From Lunularia cruciata (lineage: Eukaryota > Streptophyta > Marchantiopsida > Lunulariales > Lunulariaceae), in NCBI GenBank assembly GCA_948567375.1, contig OX419760.1:7502001-7566000 (forward strand): a DNA stretch of 64,000 bases, given 5' to 3'. Under the pieces are notes generated by a model. The model did no database searches, was not told where the DNA came from, and saw only the letters and a program-made list of their open reading frames with translations. The translations under genes were made by a program, and so were the position numbers. Shown here piece by piece: positions 45,383 through 57,900 of this stretch (within the stretch, counting starts at the first letter, position 1; each line of letters opens with the position of its first letter).

Positions 45383-47771
45383 CTGGAGGAAAACTGAAAT
45401 CGAGAAAAAGCTTTAACCGCTGGTCAGCTGTTATTGACTGCCAAACTAGGGCACAAGTCTAGAGACTGTGCCAGGAGGAAAAACATAGTTTAGGCAAATG
45501 TAGAATACTCATCGCAAGTTCGGAATTTGGAAATTTCTGCTTTGTGAAAGGCCATCCAAGTAGCATCCCAGGTCTCTATGCACTCATTCATTCTCGCAAC
45601 CGTTGCCTCATACAGCGACGGATGAGTCAACGAATATGCATCGTGCAAGGTAAATAATAATAAAGTGACGGGCAAGGTACAGTGCAAACGGAGGTCTATC
45701 TTCCGTAAGATTCTAACGAATCTGCAATCTCCAGGGAGGGACCACTCATATACTCAGAAACCTTTCGCCAAGCTCTAAATGTCCGGCAGCATTCAATGCT
45801 CACATCCAGGTACCGTCTCACGCAGGTTCTACTTTTAGTTATAATACTTACAGTAGGGCAAAAGCACAGCAGCACTCACTCTTTGTTTGTAACCAACCAA
45901 CTCTCCCCACCCTGTTTTTATCACTCCCTCGGGCTCTCTCCACTATGATGTTTTCGTCTTCCCCCTCCAAGAGAACTATCGCCGGCCGCACTACGAAAAG
46001 CAAAAGGTAGACTGGACCCCAATCTATCGATCGATTTCATGATAGCTTCCTACCCTTTTGGCCACCTTTACACCCCGATCGTCTGCCTTGCTACAGTAGT
46101 GCAGCAGCAGATCTTCGCCAATTCACTCATCCTCACTTGATTTAAATCGATGATCACCAAACGTCAACTACACATTCATTCGAACTCCACTGCATTCCAC
46201 TCCACCTTCCATTCCCTTTCTTAGTCAAATCATCAGCTCCATATCAAACGTACTCCTTCTGCCTGCTCCCCATTAATGACATTACAGCAGGAGGGCCCGC
46301 ATTCTATTCAAAGATCCCGCGCCTTGCTCAACCCTAACCCTAGTGAACTTTCACATCCCACCGTCGGATCCCGCGCCTCTGAGCTGGCCCCGCTCCTTTG
46401 CAGTCAATGGCAAATGGCCGCGGTACGCATTTCTCTCCACCACATCTCCAACTCTCTACAGTAGCTCTGGATTTGTACTGTATATCATTTCGCAGCCATC
46501 CTAACTGCAGTAGCTCTGTACAGTCAAACTCCGTCGGTCACCAGGTTCAGAATCAACTTGGTTCCAACTCGACAGGACATGAATCGACCAGTCAAATGAT
46601 CGGGCATGGATACGTCCCTAGCTGAGGGACAGCCACGCTGGGGACCGACAGGAGAGCGTCATCGTCAGAACCACCCGAATCCCCACTACAGTACTGTAAC
46701 CCCTCAGGTTTCCTTCCTCCCAGCGGCCAAATTCAGCAGTAGACGAAAGCCCCATCCGTCCGTCCCTTCAAGTACATCCTAAGTTTCCTGTACGTACCTA
46801 CATGTAACGGGTGGGACGAAGTAAGAATTATGAAAGACGTCTCGTTCTCTTCGGCCATAAATTGTGCTGGTGAGATGCACGTGAAATGATAACGAAATGA
46901 CTCTTGTCTAATGCAACCAGCATTTGACCAGTTTACTTTATGCTCTTCGGGTTCCTGCAGAGACAACAAAGAAAACTCTTGCAATTTCCCGGTTTGTGAC
47001 AACTTCTGCATATGCATTTCACGATTGCGAAATCTCGGAGATACCATTTCTCTAATCCATCCGGTTAACTTTGTTGTAGTCCTGGTCGGATCTTATTAGT
47101 TAGTACTCATCAGATCTTATGTGACTAGATATTATAAGATTCGAGTCCGGGATATCCCAAGGTATATTTTGTTTCTGAACAATCTCTATTTAGACAGCTT
47201 CCACTCACTAAACAAGTGGAACCACTTGCTGCCCAACTCTCTAATCCACAACGGTTTCTTCGTAGTAATCAAGTGGAAGCACTTGTTATGCCATCATCTC
47301 TAAATTAAATTTGGACTTTCATGACTCGACTGAGAAATAGCAAGTGGTGTTTCGACTTGTGAGAATCGGAAGCCTTTCTATTAGCAGAGAACGTAACATA
47401 ACGTTTTGGACACGTACATTCAAGAATTACCCTGGTGGATAACTGAATGACCTCATCCTTCCTACCTAAACTTAACTCTAAACTCCCTAGAATCTCAAGC
47501 ATTTATGTGCAATGGAACGGACACTTTTCTGGTGATGTGTTTATATACTACCAGAACAATTGTTTCACATGTTTCTTCACGAAAACGTAGATACTACAAA
47601 ATATTCATTACTGTAGTTCAAATGTAATCCTAGTTGAAGGATCAACCTTGATCCTTTCCTATATCTGACTTCTACTTCACGGACTTTCTCCAAGACTTAA
47701 CTGAACATATTTCATGCAAACTTGTAGTTCTTAAGGCACCTCTATTTTAAAATTTTGATTTTAATTTTCTG

Positions 47772-47816
47772 GTTGGATAACAAGAAGGATGGGAATTCAC
47801 ATCAAGCCATACAAGG
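47772..47816 (-). repeat. Dispersed repeat R1, partial copy 2
   Basis: Inverted: GGATAACAAGAAGGATGGGA, then ATCAAGCC. It shares the GGATAACAAGAAGGATGGGA part exactly with 49021-49040; the rest is lost. Confidence 0.75.
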
Positions 47817-49000
47817 ATAAAACCGAAGAGATAAATATCCATCTTTAAATTGGTGTCTGGCTTCCTACGCTTGTTTATTCTTTCATGAATAGATCATTTG
47901 AAAGATTTGATTCAATATACTTCTTACACTGAGAGCTAGCTTAATCACCTGCAATAACTAGATCCATTCGAGAATCAAAAGAACCTTGATTGAAGATACC
48001 TCTCACGCTGAATCCTGGTTTATTGATCCGTCAAAGTTCTTGAGATCCAGTCAAGAATCAAAACTCTTTTGATTCAAGGTACTTGTGATTCTGCGAACGT
48101 TAATGCCAAATCCATTTAAAGAATCAGAAGACCTGGTTACGTACGAGAAGCCGTGTGCGCCTTTATGAGAGTGAGCAAAACCTCCTCCCTACTAGACCGA
48201 AAATTGATGGTGCGCATTGACGCCCCTTGTTGAATAATTATCTGTGAGCACCTTGTAGTAGTAATTCATTTCAATCTTTGTTAGTTAGTGTTAGTGCTGT
48301 GTGTTTGTCTCACAAAAGATGAAGCTTAACGGCGTGCTGAACGAACGCTGAGATCACAATTCCTACGGTTAGATGCTCTCACTGTGAAGGAATATACTTC
48401 ACATGGAAAGAATGGTCCATATGCACCTCAACTTCATATTTTGGGCTTCGATATTCAACGTGCATGCTATTCCATGTGAGTGGTGGCTAAGGCAAGTGCC
48501 GTTCAACCTGGTGCGCTCTCCTTAGGTTATTGATGGCCACTTTCAACCATGCTTTTATCAAATACCTTTCATTATAGAAGCACAATTCACATGCGCAGTT
48601 TTGCCATGTTTCTTCTCCGTTGGATAATAAAGACGACGGCCCTTCATTTTATTAAAGGTGTGCATGCATGAATGTCGTGACGTATCATCCTATGGTATTC
48701 GAAGATCTCTTTCGTGATTTCCATTGCCTTCCTCTACATTCATTTCAAGAAAAGAGACCACAACTTGCCTTATCACCACTCCTATTTCAGTAGACTCACG
48801 TCGACTGTCCTTAAACTCGTCAAATCTAAAGGTGCACCGATGTCATTTTTCTACTTTATAAGGTTTTTATGAACAATCTTGAACTACGTATCGTAACATC
48901 ACTAAAATATGCTTCAGTTTAAGGTTTTTGCATAATGCGGTACTCAAGAACTCCACTTTTATTTTAAGTGAGTAGAAACTATGTACATCATCCACTTTCA

Positions 49001-49058
49001 AGGAGAAAGGCGACCGCGTAGGATAACAAGAAGGATGGGAAGACCCCATCAAGCCGTC
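49001..49058 (-). repeat. Dispersed repeat R1, copy 3
   Basis: Inverted copy from GGAGAAAGGCGACCGCGTAG through AAGGATGGGAAGACCCCATC to AAGCCGTCACC; it lacks the TTTTTTGTCTC end. Confidence 0.82.
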
Positions 49059-51579
49059 ACCGTGTATCCTTAATTAGAATGGAGGATTAGAGTTCATAAA
49101 TGTACCACTTCTTGCAGGCTCGAGAAGAGTAACCACCATTACAATAGAATGAACGGTGAATGCATTAAGAGAGAGCTGCCTTGGTGACCTACTTAGGTGC
49201 ATAACCGCATCATATGGCAGGATAATCCTTTTGTATCATTAGTAACGGGATGGATCTATCTCTATTTCCTTTTGGGATTATTTGATTAGGAGCGGGCCCG
49301 TTTGTTGTTCTTTTCTCGCGTGTTTTCTGCGGAGGAAAAAAAAATTTCCACATTCGTTTGAAGTAAAAAGCTAGAAATTGTCGCATTTATATAATTTGAT
49401 CTTGACATGTTACTGGCGTCCAGATGATTGTTTGACATGAAGATCGTCAACCACTCGGAGAAATAGGAATTTTGTGCTCCTAGGCAGTTACTTTTTGAAG
49501 TAAAGTTTCTACCGTTCATTAGTTTCCTAACCTTGATCACAGCTATGAAACTCGATATTTAAGGGTGTTTTGAACTCCCAAAAGAAAGAACTTACTTGTA
49601 AAGCTAAAACTCGGAGCACTCGAGAGGAGTAAAAGGGAGACTCTCCTTAATTCCATAGAAGAAACTATGATATGCACCGTGTTTTGTGATATTCTTTTCA
49701 CTTTCCAAGCTCTCCCGAAGATCGAGTTTCAATCTACACAGAAACACAAAAAGATATCCTCACCTTATGTTCTGCGGGAACTTCAAGATGGAGAAAACTC
49801 GCAACACAGAAGCGCGATATAATATTCATTGTGATTTCCGAAAAATGTGGATTAAAATCAATTTCTTACTGGTATATAGGATAACGAGCCATGGTTTTCA
49901 CTGAGTTCGCCGCTAAGGATGGCGAGAAGTTTGGAGTTAATCGTTATTTGACAATCTTCTTCTATTTCCTCTTCGTTTTTTTCTTCCCAGGTGATACTCT
50001 CATTAGGTAGGCAAATTATTCTCTTTGATCATCAGCCATTGTCATACGCCCAAACCATCTCATTGACTCCAGCTTCTCATATGTATCATCCCGGGATCTT
50101 CCCAGATAATAAGTTTTTTATAAATATGTACATCAACAGTATACCATCTTGCCTGTACTTTAAAACCAACAGATAGATAATGTTAATCCCATCAAAGGCT
50201 AAGAGGAACCGACCACATTCAACAGCTGAAAGAGATGTACCACAAGGATTTGTCTCATTAACCTCATTTTGTGCCATGACCACAGAGAAAGAAGAAGTAC
50301 CCTACCACACATTTTGGCAACATACGGAATAATTGTACATTCTATATTCAACAACTTTTTGTTACACATATATTCTTCTTTAGCTATATATATCCACAAG
50401 GAGTGTCATGGTTTTGCACTACAATCATATGGAACGCCACGAGGTACATTTGCTAGTTAGTGTAAATGTCTTGTCCCTCAGATCAAACGCACATGTTCTG
50501 TCCATTAATACAAACATTCTCTATTTTGGTCACCTAACAACTCTCCACTCAACTCCCTGTTTGCAGGGTCCTAATTTCCTTGACCTTTAAACGTTTCTCC
50601 AACAAGACACTGAATCAAAGTTTGTTAAACTTTAAGCGTTTGAAAATAAGACGAAAAACAGTTGCTCCCTTTCTTGGTTGACTTCCCTTCCATGTTTCCT
50701 TTCTGAAGTCGGCTTTTCTCGTCTGCAAAGCAGATACAATAATTCTAAAAGGTCCACTATCTGCTTCGAGGAAGAATGGGAGGAAATTTACCTATTGCGG
50801 AATAATGCGTACTGTATTTGATACTGTCTTGTATTCTCCCCGCTTACTGAATTGCTGGCAACTCATACCTTCCGTAACCGAATCTGAACATGAGGTTTGT
50901 TTCTCATTCCGACAAAGTACGGCGGAGAGAAACGGACGGCACCTCTAGGTATAAAACTTGCGGCGTGACGCTTCCTCCCACCTCTTTATGGGCCCCTCCG
51001 TCCTTAGACTCGAGTCAGTCCGTCCCATAATTTGCAAACTTCCGTCCTCTTTCTTTTGTACAGTCAAAAGCCCTCAACATTATTGTTTTGACTGAAAAGA
51101 AATTCAAAGGAAATTCGGATCACATTCCGATTTCTCAAATTTAAACTTAAAAGCTAGTTATTTATCTCACCTCTGTTCTGTTTTGTATTACTTGAACAGG
51201 CTGAGTAGTGATGACGCTGAGATCCGGCAAATAGTGTGAGAAGCTATCCCGGCAGCTTTTGGATCATCCCGGCACGGAGAGGATACGAGACGAGTACAAG
51301 GTGTTGCAAGTTTAGTCTTGAAGGTCCCTAAAGAACCCGGAATTGGGAAGAAGCTGTTACCGGGAAGAGAGACGCGGCCATAGTGCACTTTGTACCGGCA
51401 GACATTGGACCCATCTCGGCATCGGGAGGGTAATAACACCAGAGAGAGTGTCTCAAGAATATATCTGAAGATCCCCAGAAGATACCGACGACCCGTGAAA
51501 CTAAGGAAACCGGTAGCCCGCGTATTCCCCGAGAAGACCACCGGTTCTCGAGCACGGGCGGGCTGCAGTGCTCTCGGAC

Positions 51580-51600
51580 GAGATGAGATGAGATGAGATG
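51580..51600 (+). repeat. (GAGAT)4 microsatellite
   Basis: Four GAGAT units followed by G, at the edge of a G+C-rich stretch (51200-51580) that has an open but unrecognised minus-strand frame. Confidence 0.85.
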
Positions 51601-52317
51601 AAAAAGACCCGAATTCCAAGTGCGTGATGCGGAGTAGGAGGATCTGTGATTCTGTATGTGGATTACAGATAGAGCACTGTTTGAGCGAATATTAATCTCC
51701 ATATCCGTATGTCATGATTACTAATCAGCTATTCCAAGTCGCAATGAGTGCCTTGTTTATGATACCAATCCCCAGAATACGCAGCAGCGAATAACAACGA
51801 GCACATCAAATATCTTATTACATGGAGCTGATGCTGCTTCACTTACTGAAAGTCTGCGGCTGTGAAGTTGGAAAGTTTCTCTGGAGTTATTAAAGCTTGC
51901 GCATGATTACGGTGGGATCGATGATGCCCGGAACGCTCCAGAAAAATGTCTTCATAGCATGATATTTTATCATTTAAACGGCTTACTTTCGGCAGCAACT
52001 AATACATAGATCGTTGTACTTTCTAGCACAAGGCTAATAGGGTGGGGAATCACTTGGGAGTTGCTGGTGTACTTTACTCGTAAAATGTATTCAAACAGAC
52101 AATACAAATATAACAACATACCTTATCCCGTGAGAGCAAGTGGACAAAATTTCCGCTCGAGTCAAACATGTTATCTCTTGAGAAGGCTAGCCAGACTTCT
52201 TGTGGGTGGACGCGAAATCTTCAAACCTATCCGATCGAGGTACAAAATCTACCACACATGTCGCTATATCTACAAAGGTAAAATCACTGGTGGAAGAGGG
52301 CGAAGTATAACCCATCG

Positions 52318-52375
52318 GTTGATGGGGTCTTCTCATCCTTCTTGTGTTCTATGAGGTCTGCTTTCTTCTCTTTCT
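52318..52375 (+). repeat. Dispersed repeat R1, copy 4
   Basis: GGTTGATGGGGTCTTCTCAT, CCTTCTTGTGTTCTATGAGG, then a TTTCTTCTC run; diverged from copy 1 but clearly the same family as the copy at 60164. Confidence 0.75.
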
Positions 52376-54948
52376 TTCGATTCTACTTCAAAGCAAGACG
52401 CATTCGTGTGATGAGCATCAAAGCTTACATCATAAACTGCTGGAAGACTTAATGAAGTACTCTCGTGGCAAGACATGTGTGATTAGAAGCAGTAGATTCC
52501 AAACTTAAACTGCCAACGGACCACAGTTACCCCACTGCTGGTCAAGAACTCTTCTTCAGAGAAGTAGCCGGAGGCAGTACAGTAGGTCGCGCAGCGTGTG
52601 AGGCGAACTGGTTGAAAACTGTCTTGTGCCGAAATCCGTGAGTGGCGTTTCAAAAGTGCACACTACCCTATGTAGTCAAAGATCCCATACAATGGTGTCT
52701 TTGCCTGAGACAAGCCAATCAAGCGAGGGCTCTTCAGACATGTTCTTAGCTGTATAGGTGCTCAACCGTGGGAAGCTTTTGTTGGTTCTGTGGTTCGGTT
52801 GTTTCGTGTGAAGGGTAGACCAAGATCCATGGCATTGGGAAAAGCTTATACAGCATGGTCGAGTAAGGAGATCACAGCAGGCACAACTTTGTCGTTTTGC
52901 TTCACCCCAATGAGCAGTTTGAGTCTAATTTCTCCGAGGAAAGTTTAGCTCGGTGTCTACAAATGTCGTAGTAACTCCACGGATATCTTTCAAATTCGTC
53001 GGCAAAGAGCGGAAAGAAATCACGACCGAGTCAAGACGATCGTACTTTGAGTAGGCGTTTATATACGCTCTTCGCTTCATGCTCTGCTCATTCACCACGC
53101 ATGTTGTGTAGCAACCCAGCACGTGAGAGGTTGTCGTCGTAGTCTTCCAAACCTTCATTTTCTTGGTACGTGGCAGTATAGCCCCATGCGCAGCGTAAGT
53201 GAGAATTGCAATAAGTCGATGTCTGCACTCGTTCGATCCGTACCCGGAGGAAACACGCGGACCCTGTCCTTGAGAGAACAACTCCAGTCTTGTTTACAGC
53301 ACCTCTCTTGAGTCACGTCGAAAGTCAAAATATTGGAAAGCCTGACTGTCTCTTTGTGCCATTGTGTGTTTTCCAGTCAGTTTTGTGTAGAAGGCTCTCA
53401 TGGTTGGAACGGGACTAGTGTTTCTTGCTCTTATTGAGGACCTGTAGAATAATTCTTCACAAAGAGGAGTTGGACAGACGCACCATTAGTACACAGTTTG
53501 CTGCGTAACCTAGAGAATTATTCACCCAGAGTTGAAACTTCCGGGAAATGTTTTCTTAGAAGACTAAGGCTGTACGAGAGAAAGTTTCATCTTCCGGTTT
53601 CCATTCATTTTGGACCCGAGTTCGAAATTGCCGTTATGGAACCCACTGTGGATGGTAGTCATGGTGAACTCCCGTTGCAGACGCTTGTAATTGAAGACGA
53701 ACCGTGAGTTAACTGCCTCACATTGCGCGTTCACCTCTTGGCTGATGGATCCTCTGCAGTGTCTCACGAATACACAACTCAAGGGTCCGAAAAGCTGAAG
53801 TTTAGTTCCCATCAAAGGTCTCGTCCTTGGACACACGTGCGCCTACGGGTCTCCGACGCACGATGTGTACAGACAGATCCAACATAGATCGTCCCGGTTT
53901 GCAGACTACAAGACGGGATCACATCTTCTCCAGCTTAATTTCACCGCTATCCAGGCTCAATCCCTGCAACTTCAGGATATTACCTCATATTCGGATTCAA
54001 CTCTCATCTCCAGTCAGAATTTTGGCTTTCTATCAGCTTCAATATGTTTCGATTCAATTTGCTCACTCGAGGGACCAACATCGCAGGAATGTTGACGTCA
54101 ATTCCAACCCGTTTCCGACAATCAGTTTCAGACACAACACCGCTGGAAACAAGCTTTCTTCAAATCAATTTCTTCATTCAGCTTCTTATACTGTGTACAT
54201 GTAACAAACGTAGCACTCACTTTGCTTGGGAAAGTGAACAGTAATCGACTAGACGCGGAATGAATCCTTCTTGTCATTGATTGGGTAAGTAACAAAACCA
54301 CTGATGCAAACAGCACACCCCCGACTTGGCGTGTTCCTCAACATGACCAGTTCCTTGTGACTATTTCAAAGAAAGGCAGCATTCTCTCTTTGACTTAAGC
54401 GCCTTGGTAAACACTCCTTATTGTACAAATGGCGCCACAGCTCTAGCTCCTCTCATCTTCACTTGAACGGAAGTGTAAATGACATTGGCCCTCATCAAGA
54501 GGAGCACTGTTCTACTGAAAACCGGACCGAATGGTTTTGCCAAACCCGTCCATGACCTCATGCCTAATGTAGTCGTCCTCACCACAGGATGCAACAGCTA
54601 CTAATGATGCCGCAAATACCTGAGCCATTAATGGCCCTAAACTCATACAGACATAATCTAAGCAGACGTTTCTCAATCACATCTACATTTTGTGCTACCA
54701 AAATCGAGCCTGATTTTGAGGAAGAATGCAACCACACTACTCACTTGGTGAGAGGCAAGATCACTTGCCAGGTGTCTGACTTGCCTTTCCTAGGATAGAA
54801 TATCATCACTGTTCTCTGTTACATCAAAGGAACCGGGAGACACCAGCCTAGTCAGACCACAAGATTACCAACTCCCTTTGTCTACAGAAGCCCAGCATCG
54901 CTTCTCACGAGGAAACATGTGATGTTGCTTGTAAGAAAGATTAAGAAT

Positions 54949-57900
54949 CTACAGCATTTCATCCGCCTCCTTCTCTTCAGCTTGTTCCGCCTTCTTTTCT
55001 GCTTCTGGTGGTGGAGGAGCTTGCTCATCCTACACCAACGACAAATCACAGCAACATTACGAGTGAATAATCTACGCTCAAGTGAATAATCGATGACACA
55101 AACTTTCTGATCATCCAAATTCTTAAAAAGAATTATGAATCTCAGCAACTTGCCTCGGGAAGGGGTTCCTCGGCGTAGTCGTTCTCAAATGCATCTGTGG
55201 GTACTGAGTAAAGCCTGAAAGACAGCGCAAACAGAAATATTGATACAAATCCTTAATATTTGTGAGTGGATCATTCAGCCTACTGTGAGCATTGAAGATT
55301 AACTTGTGTCCGGATGCAGCTAGCCACGTTTCATATGATAATGTGAGTCTTGACTAGCTGCACCACGGCAACTCCACTCCAGCACGTGACGAAACCATCA
55401 GCTACAAAAAACCGAATCTCCTCCAAAAGACTGACATCAGGATTCTATACGGCGTCAACTCTGCATACCTGACAATGGGTTTGTTGGGATCCTTCACAAG
55501 AAGGTACTTTCCTTCATCAAGCTTCATACAGATGTCTACGACAGTCTGAGAACAGGCAGAAGAAACCAGAAACCGTTATATTTGTAGTAGGTCACTGTGA
55601 GCACATTAACTTGGTCAAACAAGATACAGATGAGTCTGTCAGAGAACCTGTGTGTCCAAACTCTAGCACAGGAAACAGCAAAAAGTGAACTGACGCGATT
55701 CCAGCGAAGTGAGTCCGGACAGCATGCACCTTCATGGTAAACTGGGGATCAACGTACACCAACACCAACACGACACAAGCGTTAAAGGATGTACTTACCT
55801 TCAAGATGCCCCACATGTTGTTCACATTTAGATTGATTTGTGCGGCAAACTCTTTAGGCTTGTAGCCTTGCACTGTCAGAAGGCAGTGATTGTAGTTGTC
55901 CTTGGGGTGTACTCTAGATACGTATCCCAACTTCATCTGCCCAGGTACCGGGTACAACCAGGTCAACAACCATACAGCGGCACGGAACGACAGACACTCT
56001 CACAAGTTCTACACAGCTCGACGAATCTGCCGTGAGACACTGAAATAGTACCTGCTCTGCTCCGGAAAGGAGTGCTTGGGCAGTCCACTTCGCGAGCTTG
56101 TTCGCATTGTTTTTCAGTTCTGTGGCCAAAACCTGGACGACAAAAAAAGATTGGGAGATCAAGTAAATGTTTACTCACTATCATACAAGCAGTCAACAGT
56201 CTCTATACACGATAGCATAGTCTTCATTTGCCGCTACTTCGAAAGAATTAACCACATCACTTCCAATACATTCAGTACCAAGGACTTGTTGTAGAGTATA
56301 CCCTTCCGTGGAAACATAGAATAACACATGGACACTACAATGTATCACTTTAACTGCTCAAGATTAGTTAAGAACTTACTGCTCCTCTCTGGTTCTCGAT
56401 TTTCTGTCGCCAGTCCACTCCAGTGATCTTGGAATCAAACTCGTTCAGGGAGTTCACGGTGAGAAGAATCTCACTACCCTTTACTTCGGCAACGCTGTGA
56501 AGTTCGCATCGAGCCACCAAAGTAGTTTCCTATTTACCATGACCGAACTAAAACCTTAGCAGCCTGTTAATGAAGACACAAATATCGAACATAAAAACAT
56601 AGGCGCATTTTGGATATGAACGCAATTGCTGCAATGTATGTTATCTCGTTCATTGCGATAACGTACTTTGCAGAAAATAAAACTATAGCAAAAACAAGAT
56701 GCAACAGAAAGACAACACACCTCGTCCAGCTTCCACTTGCGGTAGCGGTACGCAACGGAGGCGACCTCCTCGTTCTCAGATGCAAAAGGATTTGATTCCT
56801 TGAATTCGTACTTCTTAGATTCCTGTCGACAGAACCATACCATATTGAGCGATGAAATACAGAACCATACCATATCTGGTGAATCCGAAAGTGACTAGGA
56901 TTGAGCCAGTTGTACAACATGACACGATACATAAAAACGGTCTTTATTGTGCCCGGAATGGACCTTTGAGTACTTCCACTTTGAAAAAGCGCCGCGTGTC
57001 AACAAAAAAAGTCAAGACCCACGGCAGGAAACAAAATCAGCGACACAAAAACAATGTTCCAAATTAAAAGGGTTCAAAATAAAGCGGTTGCTAGAATACT
57101 CACCTTCTGCAGAACTTGCTGAGAGAAGTTCTGATTGATGAAAGTGGCTTCCTGGCTCAACGAGTGCACAGAGTTGATGCTCTCCTTCTCTTCTGGAATG
57201 GGTTCTTGGGCCGTTTCATTGACCTATGGTGAAGAATAGCGTGTCAAAGAACTCTCCTCCAAATTCAAACCTCACTCTAGGAAGTCGACCAAGAGAAAGC
57301 CAATTGCGAGCAGGGGAAGTGAATTCCATATTACAGTGAGGAGATCGAATGATGCGTCACGCTTGTCAAAGAACAGTTTGTTGCCAACACGCTGTACGAC
57401 GATATCCCATGAGTACACTGATCTTGGAGCGCACATCAAAGTCGAGAGAATTGCATCGGTAGCAAACACAGTACCCACGTCCTCATTCTCCAGCAGAAGG
57501 CGCCTACGATACGATTCATGGATAACTCTCACTACAGCGGACTAAAAAGAGATGCTTGCCCAGAAGTACAAGCAAAGCGAACACACAAAGAGTAATGGAA
57601 CTACCTCAGAAATCCATCATACATGATTACTTCAAAGAAGATACAGAAAGTAGACAATAAAGTGGTAACTCCAAAGTGTTAAGAGCAAAGCCTACCTGAT
57701 GACAGGGTCATCGGTGGTGGTGACCTTGTAGAACTGTCTGTTCTCAAAACGTTCCAAAGCACGCTCAGTCTGAATCAGAAGGAAATGTAGTGTAAGAATA
57801 TTGGTTACTACAACAAAAATGTTTTCGAGTGGTGAAAGAAATACATCTGAGCTCTATACGTTCTTCACGTCTACCTTAGGGGTCACCCGGTCAAAGCTCT

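Larger units (their letters stand above)
45383..54948. other. Higher-G+C DNA without recognisable gene, part 3
   Basis: Contains three R1 copies but no recognised gene. At 46329-46342 AACCCTAACCCTAG (a double telo-box) stands in a pyrimidine-rich stretch, and a CAAATGGCCGCG|GTACGC at 46408-46425 could be a short first exon; no following exon was identified. Minus frames at 51188-51619 and 52925-53281 are open but show no domain. The microsatellite (GAGAT)n lies at 51580-51600. Confidence 0.4.

Noticed and set aside
47130-47160. tRNA-like T-arm (ATTCGAGTCC)
   Set aside because: No acceptor stem, D-arm or anticodon arm can be folded around it.
51188-51702. Two overlapping minus-strand frames of 143 and 124 codons
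   Set aside because: They overlap in different phases in a G+C-rich stretch ending in a GAGAT microsatellite; lack of stops follows from composition.
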